Assembly (NCBI GenBank): GCA_020055645.1
Contig: CM034546.1
Coordinates: forward strand, 117,416,375-117,480,374
Origin: Tomocerus qinae
Lineage: Eukaryota; Arthropoda; Collembola; Entomobryomorpha; Tomoceridae
DNA length: 64,000 bases
Direction of reading: 5' to 3'
The position numbers and the translations under genes are program-made. The number at the start of each line of letters is the position of its first letter. Position 1 is the stretch's first letter. Shown here piece by piece: positions 53,301 through 62,975 of the stretch. The notes beneath the pieces are model-generated. The model worked only from the letters and a program-made list of their open reading frames with translations, ran no database searches and was not told the origin of the DNA.

Positions 53301-54700
53301 GGCAATCCTCTCTCATGTCAACGACTGTGACCGCTGGAGAGATTGATCGTGCACTGATGACCTGGGTGAAAATCGTTCAACATTCAGAATTTCCAGAAGA
53401 TATCCGCTCTCTACAAAAGAAAAATTGTATTCCTGCCAGCAGCCGACTACTCAGACTCAGCGTATTCCTAGATGAGGACGGCATCCTTCGTGTTGGTGGG
53501 CGACTACGTAATGCAGACATTCTTGATGGAGCAAAACATCAAATTGTTCTACCCAAGAAACACCACTTGACTGACTTGATCATCTCACACCAACACAAGA
53601 CAGATCTCCACACCGGACCACAAGCACTTCTGGCTTCCCTACAGCAGAAGTACTGGATTCTCGCTGGCCGAGATGTGGTACGTCATTTTGTCAGAAAATG
53701 TGTCAAATGTTGCAGATTCCGTGCCCAGTGTGCACAGCAGAAGATGGGCGACTTACCAGCCGCAAGAATTACTCCGGCTTCACCTTTTCAGAGAACAGGC
53801 GTCGACTATGCGGGTCCCTACACTCTCACTGCAAGAAAAGGAAGAGGTCAACGTTCCTTCAAATCCTACATCGCCTTATTTGTCTGCCTGGTAACTCGAG
53901 CCATCCATCTGGAGCTGGTGTCAGATCTTACCACGGAAGCCTTTCTCGCATCTCTTCGTCGCTTCATAGCAAGGCGGGGAAAACCTACAGACATCTTCAG
54001 TGACTGCGGCACTAATTTCATCGGAGCAAAGAAGATTTTAGATGACTACCATACCTTTTTGACATCCTCGGCACATAACACTCAACTGAAGGAAGTTTTA
54101 GCCAATGATCACATCACCTGGCACTTTTCTCCACCCTCAGGACCGACATTCGGAGGTCTATGGGAGTCTGGTGTTAAGTCGATGAAGTATCATCTCCAGC
54201 GAGTGGTGGGAGCGGCTATTCTAACCACGGAGGAGATGACGACTCTCTTGGCTCAAGTAGAAGCTGTACTAAACTCAAGACCCATCACTGAACTCTCCTC
54301 CGATCCATCGGATTTGCAGCCACTTACCCCGGGACATTTCCTCATCGGCAGACCTCTGACGGCACTTGGGGAACCTGACTTGACACACCTCAAGGAAGGA
54401 CATCTCTCTCGGTGGCAGCGTGTACAACATATGTTCCAGCACTTTTGGAGACGGTGGTCAACTGAGTATCTCAATCGACTCCAACAACGAAACAAATGGC
54501 AAACGGGACATATCAACGTCGACATTGGAAGTTTAGTGCTCGTTAAGGACGACAATTTACCTCCGGCACAATGGAGTCTTGGACGGGTAATTTCTACGTT
54601 TCCTGGACAAGATAATCTTGTACGAGTTGTAATGGTAAAAACAGCCACATCTGAATTAAAACGCCCCATTACCAAACTTTGTATCTTACCTATTCCATAG
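50336..54700 (+). CDS. pol: Bel-Pao Pol: zinc knuckles, protease, RT, RNase H, integrase
   Basis: About 1454 codons open from 50336 (no ATG needed if fused to Gag) to TAG 54698-54700. In order: Cys/His clusters (CPLCNEEHLLYQC, CYNCLSAKHRSDSC, CHCKNCEKYHH; about 50550-50740), aspartic protease with LLDNGSE (near 50900, D-N-G in place of the usual D-S/T-G), reverse transcriptase with catalytic YVDD (52130-52141), RNase H starting GFCDASEAAFAAVVF (near 52650), integrase zinc-binding region (CVKCCRFRAQC) and core with GVDYAGPY, SDCGTNFIGA and GGLWESGVK carrying D,D,E, then a C-terminal domain with GSLVLVKDDNLPPAQW typical of Pao integrases. Apart from the shifted start the frame is intact, so the copy is nearly functional. 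Confidence 0.93.
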   Translation: MDPESRLQWERALKKNSLPSFQEFCDFGDQQARVTAAARSTSTTKKANENSKQGAVIHHGSIKPSSSTSCKSNCPLCNEEHLLYQCRKFKTMTVDERWTFVRGKQLCYNCLSAKHRSDSCKSCHCKNCEKYHHSLLHKEYKPKPSASTQPPPEEPSNTLFVTHNRTKGLLSTALIRIRGYSGEFQLCRALLDNGSESSFVTSSCATRLGLRRTKVQVPLCGLAGADAGTSKELVELAFSSCHGFDPIFKVNALILKNITRDLPTAPLISSSWKHLKGLTLADPHFDDQLKIDVLLGADIFYTLMEADKITGPPGTPIAIKTALGWILGGNLGSPASENPSSSFMVQCDTDSTIRKFWELEEVPRKKFLTIEEKSCEDHFASTHSRDNNGRFIVRLPMKKNVNQLGESREIAVRRLKSGERKNFADPMRQKTYNDVMEEYLQLGHMEIVPATELQNKPHYYMPHHAVENLASSTTPFRVVFDASATTSSGTSLNHNLMVGPKLQDDLVSILIRFRNNKIAITADIPKMYRQIKVDQADVDLQRIVWRRNPMEPVRDYRLLTATFGTASASYLAIRSLQQLATSEERNFPEAAACIQRDFYVDDLMSGAASDEEALKLQDDLMELLSHGCMSLRKWSSNSALLMSTLPPELRETDTPLTIEEDTSVKTLGLQWHSAADYFSFRVALSSTPSHTKRTVLSEIAKVFDPLGWLSPVTITAKIFMQRMWKEDLGWDQELPSTLQEDWLRYRNKIPLIQSLKIPRFINQEKPILQQLHGFCDASEAAFAAVVFLRSVNREGEIVVRMVAAKSKVAPVKQVTLPRLELCGAVLLVRLIQCVKEALHISPDGIFGWTDSTIVLSWLASPPHRWKTFVANRVSEIQEAIPYDDWRHVRSEENPADCASRGISHTALADQDIWWQGPNWLSTHELPFSTLSSDSTGIPLEEKTTAKVLHVAEDDSLLFRYSDLSKLLRITSYCQRAIDWMRRRRGPAARQSSLMSTTVTAGEIDRALMTWVKIVQHSEFPEDIRSLQKKNCIPASSRLLRLSVFLDEDGILRVGGRLRNADILDGAKHQIVLPKKHHLTDLIISHQHKTDLHTGPQALLASLQQKYWILAGRDVVRHFVRKCVKCCRFRAQCAQQKMGDLPAARITPASPFQRTGVDYAGPYTLTARKGRGQRSFKSYIALFVCLVTRAIHLELVSDLTTEAFLASLRRFIARRGKPTDIFSDCGTNFIGAKKILDDYHTFLTSSAHNTQLKEVLANDHITWHFSPPSGPTFGGLWESGVKSMKYHLQRVVGAAILTTEEMTTLLAQVEAVLNSRPITELSSDPSDLQPLTPGHFLIGRPLTALGEPDLTHLKEGHLSRWQRVQHMFQHFWRRWSTEYLNRLQQRNKWQTGHINVDIGSLVLVKDDNLPPAQWSLGRVISTFPGQDNLVRVVMVKTATSELKRPITKLCILPIP

Positions 54701-54767
54701 CTATGATTTATATTTCATGATGTATTATATTCATTTTCTATTTAATCATTTTGAAATCAGTGATTCC

Positions 54768-54780
54768 AAGGCGGGGAATA
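54768..54780 (+). promoter_or_regulatory. Polypurine tract of the Bel-Pao element
   Basis: AAGGCGGGGAATA lies directly before the 3' LTR. It would prime plus-strand DNA synthesis. Confidence 0.6.
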
Positions 54781-55509
54781 TGGAAAGAAGTGTATTGTAT
54801 TTTGTGGATTCAATAAGCTTTTGTGTGTGATTGAACTCTTACGACCTTTTTTAACTTGAAACTCATTCCCTATTTTACTAATCATTATTTGACTAAGAAT
54901 GTAAATCTAATTCATGCTAAGATTAAGTATAACTTATATGTTTGACCGTAAGTTGACGCATTATCTTTGTTCTAGTGTATGACTTTTGCTTTATGTTATC
55001 TATTCTCTTGTGTAATTACCTTAAATTATGCACACATATGTAAATCTCCTAGATTTCATCATCTTTTTGTCCGGTCAGTGCTCTAACTAATTATAATTGT
55101 TCTAGAACTTACCTTTCACTTCCTGAGAAATGTATTCTATTGGCTAGCTACTTTTGACCTCTGTTAACTAAAAACCTATAAATATAAGTAACTGACTTGT
55201 ATACTCCAGTGCCTGTGCAACCGCTATGTAAGACGAAACTCTGCTCGACTAGCAATAGAAACCGAACTTAGAGCACAACCTTTCTGTTTGACTAAGTCAT
55301 TTATTTCTATTCATAAAGTCATTTTAGTCTTTGTCTTTTTTCCAAGCACAGCACTCCTCGACGTAGAGACCGCATAATCTCACATTTTACCAATTACCTG
55401 ACTTGCTTTAATTTATTTTATTTAGAAATAATTGCACATCCACAACTAATTTATCCATACACACACATCCCAACACCTTCTTTAATCCACGCTTCAGCCC
55501 TCTTCTCCA
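54781..55509 (+). repeat. 3' LTR of the Bel-Pao element
   Basis: 729 bp, followed by the ATGAC target duplication (55510-55514). Confidence 0.93.
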
Positions 55510-55514
55510 ATGAC

Positions 55515-56176
55515 TATACTTAGATGGCTATCTTATTCTAAAATTGAGGATGTTCTTTAGTGCAGATTGAGTTAAACAGGTAAGACAATTTTTGCTTGTG
55601 GATTAGTCCAGAGGCAGTAAGTCGAACGTGAGTCATGAGACGACTAACCTATCCTACGTAATAGTAGAGGGACATCTTATTCTGAAGCAGGTACACACAA
55701 CAGGTATTTTACTTGCCATTTCATTGTATTTTGCGCTAGTTAGTCTGAAAACCAGTCGTGCATTCCCTGTCTATGTAACTTCCATTCTGAGAAATGTAAT
55801 GTTGTCGCAATTACCCAAACTGCCCACTACTTTATTGGCTGCTTCCTTTATCTTACCACTCACTAGTTTTATATATACATAGACAGCGGTTATATGTAGG
55901 TTACCTGGAAATCGCGATACATCTGTGTACAGTATTCAGTACATGGAATCGTCATCCCTTTCATAACTCTGTATATCAAACTACTTAAGACAATTTTCCC
56001 ATTTCTGTAGACATTCTCTTTTGTATCAGCTAGCTATTCACAGGTCTCTGTTCGTAGAAAGTAACTTGATTGATAAACTGGTGATGGTGTTGTGAGAGGT
56101 GATTGTTTACTATATTTTTCCATGCAGGTATACTACTTTGTTGTCACAAACAAAGCTCACACACAGTGAGAGTAGT
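55515..56176. other. Upstream region of the SLC6 gene, 0.66 kb
   Basis: No coding exon is supported; the 84-codon frame at 55628 lacks an ATG and ends in hydrophobic low-complexity sequence. It probably contains the promoter of the transporter gene. Confidence 0.5.
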
Positions 56177-56181
56177 TCAGT
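56177..56181 (+). promoter_or_regulatory. Possible initiator of the SLC6 gene
   Basis: TCAGT, the arthropod initiator core, lies 38 bp upstream of the ATG at 56215. No clear TATA box precedes it. Confidence 0.3.
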
Positions 56182-56214
56182 TCTTCTAAGACTCTCTAAT
56201 AATAAATAATTACA

Positions 56215-59200
56215 ATGTTGAGGCATCCAAACGGTAATGAAACCGAATCTCAACCAGATAATAATAACACTCAATCTGATGGAGTTATTAATAAAGCATT
56301 CCAAGAAGATGATTTGCATACGCAAAATGGACACCCGAAAAATCAGAGCGAACCCAAAGTAAGTTTTTTCTATTGCAAATAAAATATGATTCTAAAAATT
56401 ATTTAATTACAATTAATTACATAATTAAAATCAACATTATTCTTAGCAAGAAGATGTGGAGCAGCAGGCTTCAGAACCAGAAAGACAAGTTTGGCAAAAT
56501 CCTATCGAGTTTTTATTTAGCTGCATATCGCTTTCTGTTGGTTTAGGAAACATTTGGAGGTAATTTTATGAGATAATTTGCTTTACAATAAGAAATTCCC
56601 ATTTATTATTTACCTGCATTTAATTAATGGTTTAAATTCTTATTTTTCTAGATTTCCTTACACAGCGTATCAGAATGGCGGAGGGGCGTTTATTATTCCA
56701 TATATTATCGTTCTATTTTTGATAGGAAAACCACTCTATTATTTAGAATTGGCAGTAGGACAATTTTCATCCTACGGCCAAGTGAAGGTGTGGAAAATGT
56801 CACCATTTTTTAAAGGCGTTGGATATGGATCACTGTTTGGAGGCTGTTGTGTTTTATCATACTACTGTGCTCTTATGGCCCTAACAGTATTTTACATGAT
56901 CGCTTCTTTCAATTCAGTTCTTCCCTGGTCACAATGCGATGAAAATTGGGAAAATGTGACATGCAATGAAAATAAAACGCAGGCTACTGGATTTTATGAA
57001 AATACAAGTCTTCCACAGTTGTACTTTGAGTATGTGGCTAGTCCTCTAAGCTATATTGAATCATTGTAACTTATTTGCATGCATTAGTGTTAGTGCCATT
57101 GTCATATATAGTTGCAGATTTTTTATACTTATGAGTGCATGTAGCAATGTAAGCGTAGTAATGAACATGATTTCATTGAACAGGAAAGAAGTTTTGAAGC
57201 AAAAACATGACATTGACGATGGAATTGGGTATCCAGATTGGAGACTCTCGCTTTGTCTCTTATTCTCTTGGGCGATAATTTTCTTGTCGGTTTTTCGTGG
57301 AGTGAAAAGTAGTGGAAAAGTCGCATATTTCACAGCTCTTTTTCCATACGTTGTACTTATTATTTTATTAGTAAGAGGGGCTACTCTCCCGGGTGCTACA
57401 GACGGAATTTTTTACTTTTTAAATCCTCAGTGGGAAAAATTATTGGACCCAAATGTAAGATTTTTTCTCATATTACGATACAATTATGTAATCTGTATTA
57501 GCGCTAGTATTCTAGAATTGAATAATATTTTATGAACTAGCTATACATGCTTACTGTTACATTTAAATACTGTGTCCACGTTAATATGATTTACTTATAT
57601 GTAACTAGGTTTGGTTTGCTGCAGTCAGCCAATGTTTCTTCTCCCTAACTGTTGGGTTTGGACCAATTATCATGTTTTCATCACATAATGATTTTAGACA
57701 CAATGTCTACAGGTAATTCTGGTTAAATTTACACATGTGCATGGGATTATTGTAATAATTGCCAATTAAATGTAATTCTGAATAATATTTAATTTTTTAC
57801 TTTTCATTGTTCATTTTAGAGACGCTATGATTATATCTGGTAAGTTTTTATAATACATTACATTAAACTACAGATTCGAGATTGATGATGCAGAATGTAT
57901 CAACTACTTTTAAGCATTTGAGTTGAGTTATTCTTACTTTTTCCTCTCTAGTTATGGATACAGCAACATCAATCCTTTCCGGAATAACAGTATTTTCTAT
58001 TCTTGGTAACCTTGCTTATGAATTACAGGTGAGGAAGTTACTTTATTTCATATCAATACTAATCTTATTTTATAACTCATGCAAATTCTCATGGATATCT
58101 CTTTGACTGATACAGGTTCCTATTTCCAAGGTTGCTTCCGGAGGTACGACTTTATCTTGAACTACTTCTGTCGATAATCCTTTGACTATGCTTTAAGATT
58201 TCAAATTGTATGTATACACTTAGTTAATTGTCTGTATTTCTTTTATTTAAGGACCTAATTTGGCATTCGTATCGTATCCAGATGCAATCACAAAATTTGA
58301 ATACATTCCTCAGGTATGTTATTTTATGCATAGACTTCATCTGATGAGACTTTATGCAAATAATAAGTATCTGTTTTAATGAATTGTAGTTTTTCTCTGT
58401 GATGTTCTTCTTAATGCTTTTCACATTGGGAATTGGAAGTGCAACGTCCTTAGCTAAAGCTGTGATTACAGTTATCTCCGACAAGTACACTCAACTTAAG
58501 GAAGGCAAAATAGCACTTGTAGTCTCTATAATTGGTTTTCTTTCTGGATTAGTATATTTAACTCCTGGGGGATTCTGGATCTTCAATCTTGTTGATCATT
58601 TCGGAGGAGATTTTGTAGTAAGTTCTTTTAACTGTCAAAATAAAATAGGAAGCATAATATTTTACTCATATTTATGTAAACAGATAAATCTTAATCTTAC
58701 CTAATATTCTTGATGTTTATAAAGATTTATGCGATGGCCCTTCTGGAAGTAATTGGCATCTCTTGGGGATATGGAGTTAACAATGTGTGCAGAGATATAC
58801 AATTTATGCTGAATAGAAACGTTAGCTTTTACTGGAAATTCTGCTGGGGCTATATCATACCCATTGGACTCTCTGTTATCTTGGCCTACAGAATTGTTAA
58901 TGAAGAAGCTTTACAATTTGACGGGAAAGATTATCCATTCATAGCCATTGGTAAAAAATAAAAACAGATTATATATTTTATTTAATACCATAAATTGATA
59001 GATCATAATGGAAGAGTAGCGTCTAGTAAATGTAAAAATCAATATAAAAAATTAATTAACTTTTCTATTATTTACCTTTACAGTATGTGGCTGGACAATA
59101 GCAGGATTTGCTATTGCCTTCATACCCCTGATAGCTATTCACTCCATTTGGAAAACAGAAGGCAAAAATTTTTGGGAAGTGAGTAAACAATTACTATACT

Positions 59201-59453
59201 AATATAATATGCCAAAATGACAAATACCTATAATTAAAATTATTATTCTTATGCATATACTAATCATTTTGATTCTGTAAACTAGAAAATAGTGCGATCT
59301 TTTAAACCGAGAGAAGATTGGGGACCTTTACTCTCCAAAAATAGAGACGAGTGGAAGGAACATATCAAAAATCCAAATCCACCAAGCAAAATGGACATGG
59401 GTGTTTTACGTATAACAAAATTTAAAAACCACAACGGTGAAGTATATACGTGA
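56215..59453 (+). CDS. SLC6 sodium-dependent nutrient amino acid transporter, 637 aa, complete
   Basis: Thirteen GT-AG exons: 56215-56358, 56447-56559, 56652-57029, 57184-57454, 57609-57712, 57820-57839, 57952-58028, 58116-58143, 58252-58313, 58390-58617, 58725-58950, 59084-59178, 59286-59453. All phases agree. The N-terminal tail is Asn/Gln-rich. The first membrane helix has the SLC6 signature [20 protein letters not shown] (split over exons 2 and 3), then [16 protein letters not shown]. The second extracellular loop has a Cys pair and sequons NVT, NKT and [14 protein letters not shown] and [13 protein letters not shown] fit the insect NAAT (nutrient amino acid transporter) branch. Twelve membrane helices are expected at the plasma membrane, coupling Na+ to uptake of neutral amino acids; substrate choice cannot be read here. 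Two exons are only 20 and 28 nt. AATAAA is at 60027. Confidence 0.95.
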
Positions 59454-60504
59454 TGTTAAGTGGCGTTCAATTGGCAAAATGTACTGTTTAAAAATTTATG
59501 TCTGTTACGTTATTCCTATTACGGCTCTTTACTGAAATGAGCCTGAGAACTTTTAGCTTTGATAGTCATGTAAGAGGTTTGCTTTTACAGTTTGTGAGTA
59601 TGAAGATTAGATAGGTAGCTTTTGTACCTACATATTATAACGACACTTTGTATTTGCATGAAGATTCAATTTACATAATTTTTACATTTGTTCTTCCGTT
59701 ATTGTAACAAGACTCCCTATAATTCCATATGTACTCATTAAGTCTATTTTTATATAAGATAGGATATAATGCTTAAAATAGCTAATAAGTGTGTGAATGT
59801 TTTAAAGTTTATAAGAAAGGAAAACTGAATCTGTTACAGATAAGTGATATATACATGCATTGAACCCAAGAGAAGAAAATTAATGGTTATTTTTAGTTTT
59901 TACTTGTTTTCTCCGGTTCGCTAATTGTTATTGTCTTGTTTGCGCTTTGGGATGTCTGTTCTATTCGTGTTTATCTCCGGAATTTATGAATATACTCATA
60001 TGATATTATTATTATAGGTATATAAAAATAAATGCAATGCAAAGCTATATTATATGTTTGTCATGTAGTTAAATGCACACGCTAGTAAGACAAGGAAAAC
60101 ATTATACGATCTTTACGAGCAGGAGGTAAATCCCTACTTAAATTACTTATTTAATATCTCGATTTATGGATTGTGCCACACGCAAGGAGATTGCATGGCA
60201 CATCCTAATAACTTACGAATTCATTTATATAGCAATGACGATTACTATTCCAATTTAATCTCTACTAACACACTAAAGTCACTTTGAAGATGAGCTTCTT
60301 AAATATTCACTGTCGTCAGACGGACTTTTTGTGCAGGTAATTATTACCACCTTTGCTTCTTTCCATTATGATTATGACTTTTAGTGTTGCATATTTCTCT
60401 AAAGGAATCACCCAAAATGTCAGTAGTGCAGTGCAGTATGAAGTGATTTAATTTAGTTTTAATTTTATAAATATCTGCCAAAAGTACATTCTAGTTCTAA
60501 AAAA
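59454..60504. other. 3' UTR of the SLC6 gene and intergenic DNA
   Basis: The UTR probably ends after AATAAA at 60027-60032. TATAAATA at 60466-60473 could serve the next gene, but it lies only 32 bp before its ATG. No other gene is seen. Confidence 0.5.
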
Positions 60505-61018
60505 ATGAATTTTTCTAAATTATTTTTTAATTCTTTAATATTCAAATTGAATCCTTTTATTTCTGGAATAATTCTATTGCTTGAATTATTGAAACATGGA
60601 CGATCAGATGGAATTTCTCCTTCGTTGCAACACTGGAGTCTTGTTCCAAGTCAATTTGAGTCTCGAATCACTCAAAGGTTATCTTATCTCTTGAATTAAC
60701 TTACTGTTTGAGATATCTGAATATAAATCCAATTGCATTTAATACTTGACCGTAGTAAATATGTAAATGTCAATTTTTTTCAGTGAGTATGCTCAAGTGA
60801 TGGGATTTGGCTCCAATGTGCATGAGAATTTCTACTGGGAGAATGGACTTTCAGACCTTTCTACGATTCTATTGATAGTAATAGTTGTAATTATACTCAC
60901 CTTCAGCATACCAACTGTTATATATTTTTTATTTCTTATCGTGTGTGAATTAGTAAACTATCAAAGTAGACGATCCTATCAAGAATGTACTCTAGACGAA
61001 ACTATCATTTGTGCATGA
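60505..61018 (+). CDS. Small membrane protein, 135 aa, unknown
   Basis: Exons are 60505-60677 and 60784-61018, with a 106-nt phase-2 intron (AAAG|GTTATC ... TTTTTCAG|TGAG). The N-terminus is hydrophobic (IFKLNPFISGIILLLELL) and may be a signal anchor or signal peptide. A short polar part (HENFYWENGLSD) precedes one long hydrophobic span at about residues 83-112 (ILLIVIVVIILTFSIPTVIY). The tail is short, with VNYQSRRSYQEC near the membrane, and ends TIICA. AATAAA follows at 61077. The layout (two exons, phase-2 intron, membrane span followed by Arg-Arg and Cys) resembles the gene at 30389. I recognise no family. Confidence 0.5.
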
Positions 61019-61076
61019 GAACATGCACTAGATGCATTAGTACAGTGTGTCCACACTATAGTAATTACAATCAATT

Positions 61077-61082
61077 AATAAA
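61077..61082 (+). terminator. Poly(A) signal of the 135-aa membrane protein gene
   Basis: AATAAA lies 59 bp downstream of the TGA at 61016-61018. Confidence 0.5.
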
Positions 61083-62376
61083 CATTTTTTGGTACAGTTT
61101 TCTGAGTTTATCTATTAAATCAATTGTAATTTATTGTAATATACACAAGGGTAAACCCTGAAAACGCATTCTCTACCAATTGCTCCACATTTTTTAATAG
61201 AAAATGGACATTACGTCATCTTACGTCATAGATTTTCTTCGCGCAATTCCTAAGCCAAGCCTACTACTCGGCTACGGCACATACAGATTGAATGGACATT
61301 TTTGATACGATCATAAACGATGAGATTGATGTTATTGATGTATTCCATATTGCCTATTCGTGAACCTACTTATGACTTACTAGTTGAATCCTAGCACATA
61401 AAGTGTGCTAGAAAATGTTGAAATTAGTAAATTTCTAGCCACTGCGCATTGGCCCGAATTTCATAGACCGTTGATTGGACTCAGTACTGATAGTCTATAA
61501 ATACAAAATATTACCCTTACTCATTAGTTACAAAATATTACGGACAAACATACAAACCTTAATACAAGAATGGTGAAAGAATTCCATGCGCATGTCCCAC
61601 TTTAGGTATAAAAGATTATGTTTATGTAGAGTAAAGATGAGTGTACTAATACTAGCTCGAATTTTTGAGTAATTTAATTCGACAAAGTTTTAAGACATAA
61701 CAATCAGTATCTATTAACAAATATGATTTAGCGATAATTAATATTGACCTTTATTATTACAAATGACATTTAATAAATAAATAACAACATTCTTTACAAT
61801 ATTATGTGTCTACATTGCAATCATTTTTATCAGAGATATTGTTAATTTCTAATGCAATCTGTCTCATTAAGTCGCACATACATATCTTCCTGAGTAATGT
61901 GCGATTTAATCTTGTGCAATATTATTGTCATTAAGATAGTGATTTGTTTTGTAGATTGAAATTCTCACATTCTTACCTATTGTTAACTGACCTTTGTACT
62001 ATTTAACGTGCAGTACTATCTTTTGCTAATAAAGTACTAATTTTTATTACTAAATACCTTGCACTTCACACTCAAAAACGAAGTGGTAACTACAATAGAT
62101 GATTTTCTCCATTGCTAATAAGGAATTGTAACTTAATATTCGGTGCAAGTCACAAGCTGAATTTTTGCCAAGCCATAACGCATAAATTATGTCTTGTTAA
62201 TCTTTTGAAATGTACAACTGCCTTAAGCAAGTGTATAAATAGCTTATAAGTATGCTCAAATTATGATCTATTATTTATTTATTTAAATTTAAATACATAC
62301 ACCTGCTATAAATAATGCACGTACGGGCACAAAAATAGGTAGTTGGGGAAGAAATAATTATTTCACGAACATGCTG
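61083..62376. other. Intergenic, 1.3 kb
   Basis: AT-rich DNA with no supported gene or element. Confidence 0.5.
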
Positions 62377-62408
62377 TATATAACCACAACTAGCCAAACG
62401 TATTCAGT
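62377..62408 (+). promoter_or_regulatory. TATA and initiator upstream of the 74-aa membrane protein gene
   Basis: TATATAA (62377-62383) and TTCAGTG (initiator, predicted start A 62406) are 29 bp apart, the standard distance. The 5' UTR to the ATG at 62677 would be about 270 nt. Confidence 0.45.
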
Positions 62409-62676
62409 GAAGTATAGTACAGATAATAAATATACAACAATAAATAATTCATTTCTATTGCCATCACTTAAATTACAATTTCAAGGATGAACTCCTTCAC
62501 CCTTCTTCTCCGTCTGTCTGAACATTATCTACTTCAATTTGCTTACTCGAACAACTAAAAATTAGAGTTAGTCTTTCAGTTCATCTCTACTGGAAAAACG
62601 AACTCGTAAATCTTCAACTGCTTTTGAAAGCATCTGTTTCAAGCTTTCCGTTTTTGTTTTCTTCAAACATATAAAA

Positions 62677-62975
62677 ATGGATCCTGAAGACGCGTTTTTA
62701 GTATTGGGAGAGGAGGACCAAGAAAAGTACAGTTTGTTGGAAACAAATAATACAAAATATGCAATTGCGCTACTATTACTTTTTTGTGCTGTCATGTTTA
62801 TGGTAGCTGCCAAAGTTATTTACATAAATTGGAGAAGATTGGATCGACAGTCTGATGAGTGTAATATCCAATATCAAGGTAATCAGAAAATAATTCACAA
62901 ATGGTTTTCAATTATTTAAAAACCTACATTAAACTGTCTTTGTCTTTTTCAGGACTAGAGGAAGTGTCCCACTAA
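62677..62975 (+). CDS. Tiny single-pass membrane protein, 74 aa, unknown
   Basis: Exons are 62677-62878 and 62953-62975, with a 74-nt phase-1 intron (CAAG|GTAATC ... TTTTTCAG|GACTAG). The N-terminus is acidic (MDPEDAFLVLGEEDQEKYSLLE) without a signal peptide. One membrane span covers about residues 28-48 (YAIALLLLFCAVMFMVAA) and is followed by a basic segment (NWRRLDRQSDEC); the tail ends LEEVSH. The second exon encodes only six whole residues. The topology could be type II or III. AATAAA at 63321 is a possible distal poly(A) signal. No known family is recognised; the single-exon reading would end in a different 80-residue frame through the intron. Confidence 0.5.

Larger units (their letters stand above)
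48628..55509 (+). mobile_element. Bel-Pao LTR retrotransposon, 6.9 kb
   Basis: LTRs of 729 bp each (48628-49356 and 54781-55509) begin TGGAAAG and end CTCCA, with the 5-bp target duplication ATGAC on both sides (48623-48627 and 55510-55514). A primer-binding site starting TGGTCCTTCGAGCC directly follows the left LTR, and a purine tract AAGGCGGGGAATA precedes the right one. Gag and Pol fill the interior in the order protease, RT, RNase H, integrase, with the Bel-Pao style Gag (DUF1759-like) and Pao-type Pol. The gag and pol parts are in different frames at a run of seven A (50328-50334). I count eight substitutions and two one-base indels between the LTRs, all within the first approximately 210 bp. 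Confidence 0.95.

Noticed and set aside
55628-55882. 84-codon frame before the SLC6 gene
   Set aside because: No ATG start; hydrophobic composition is typical of translated AT-rich DNA.
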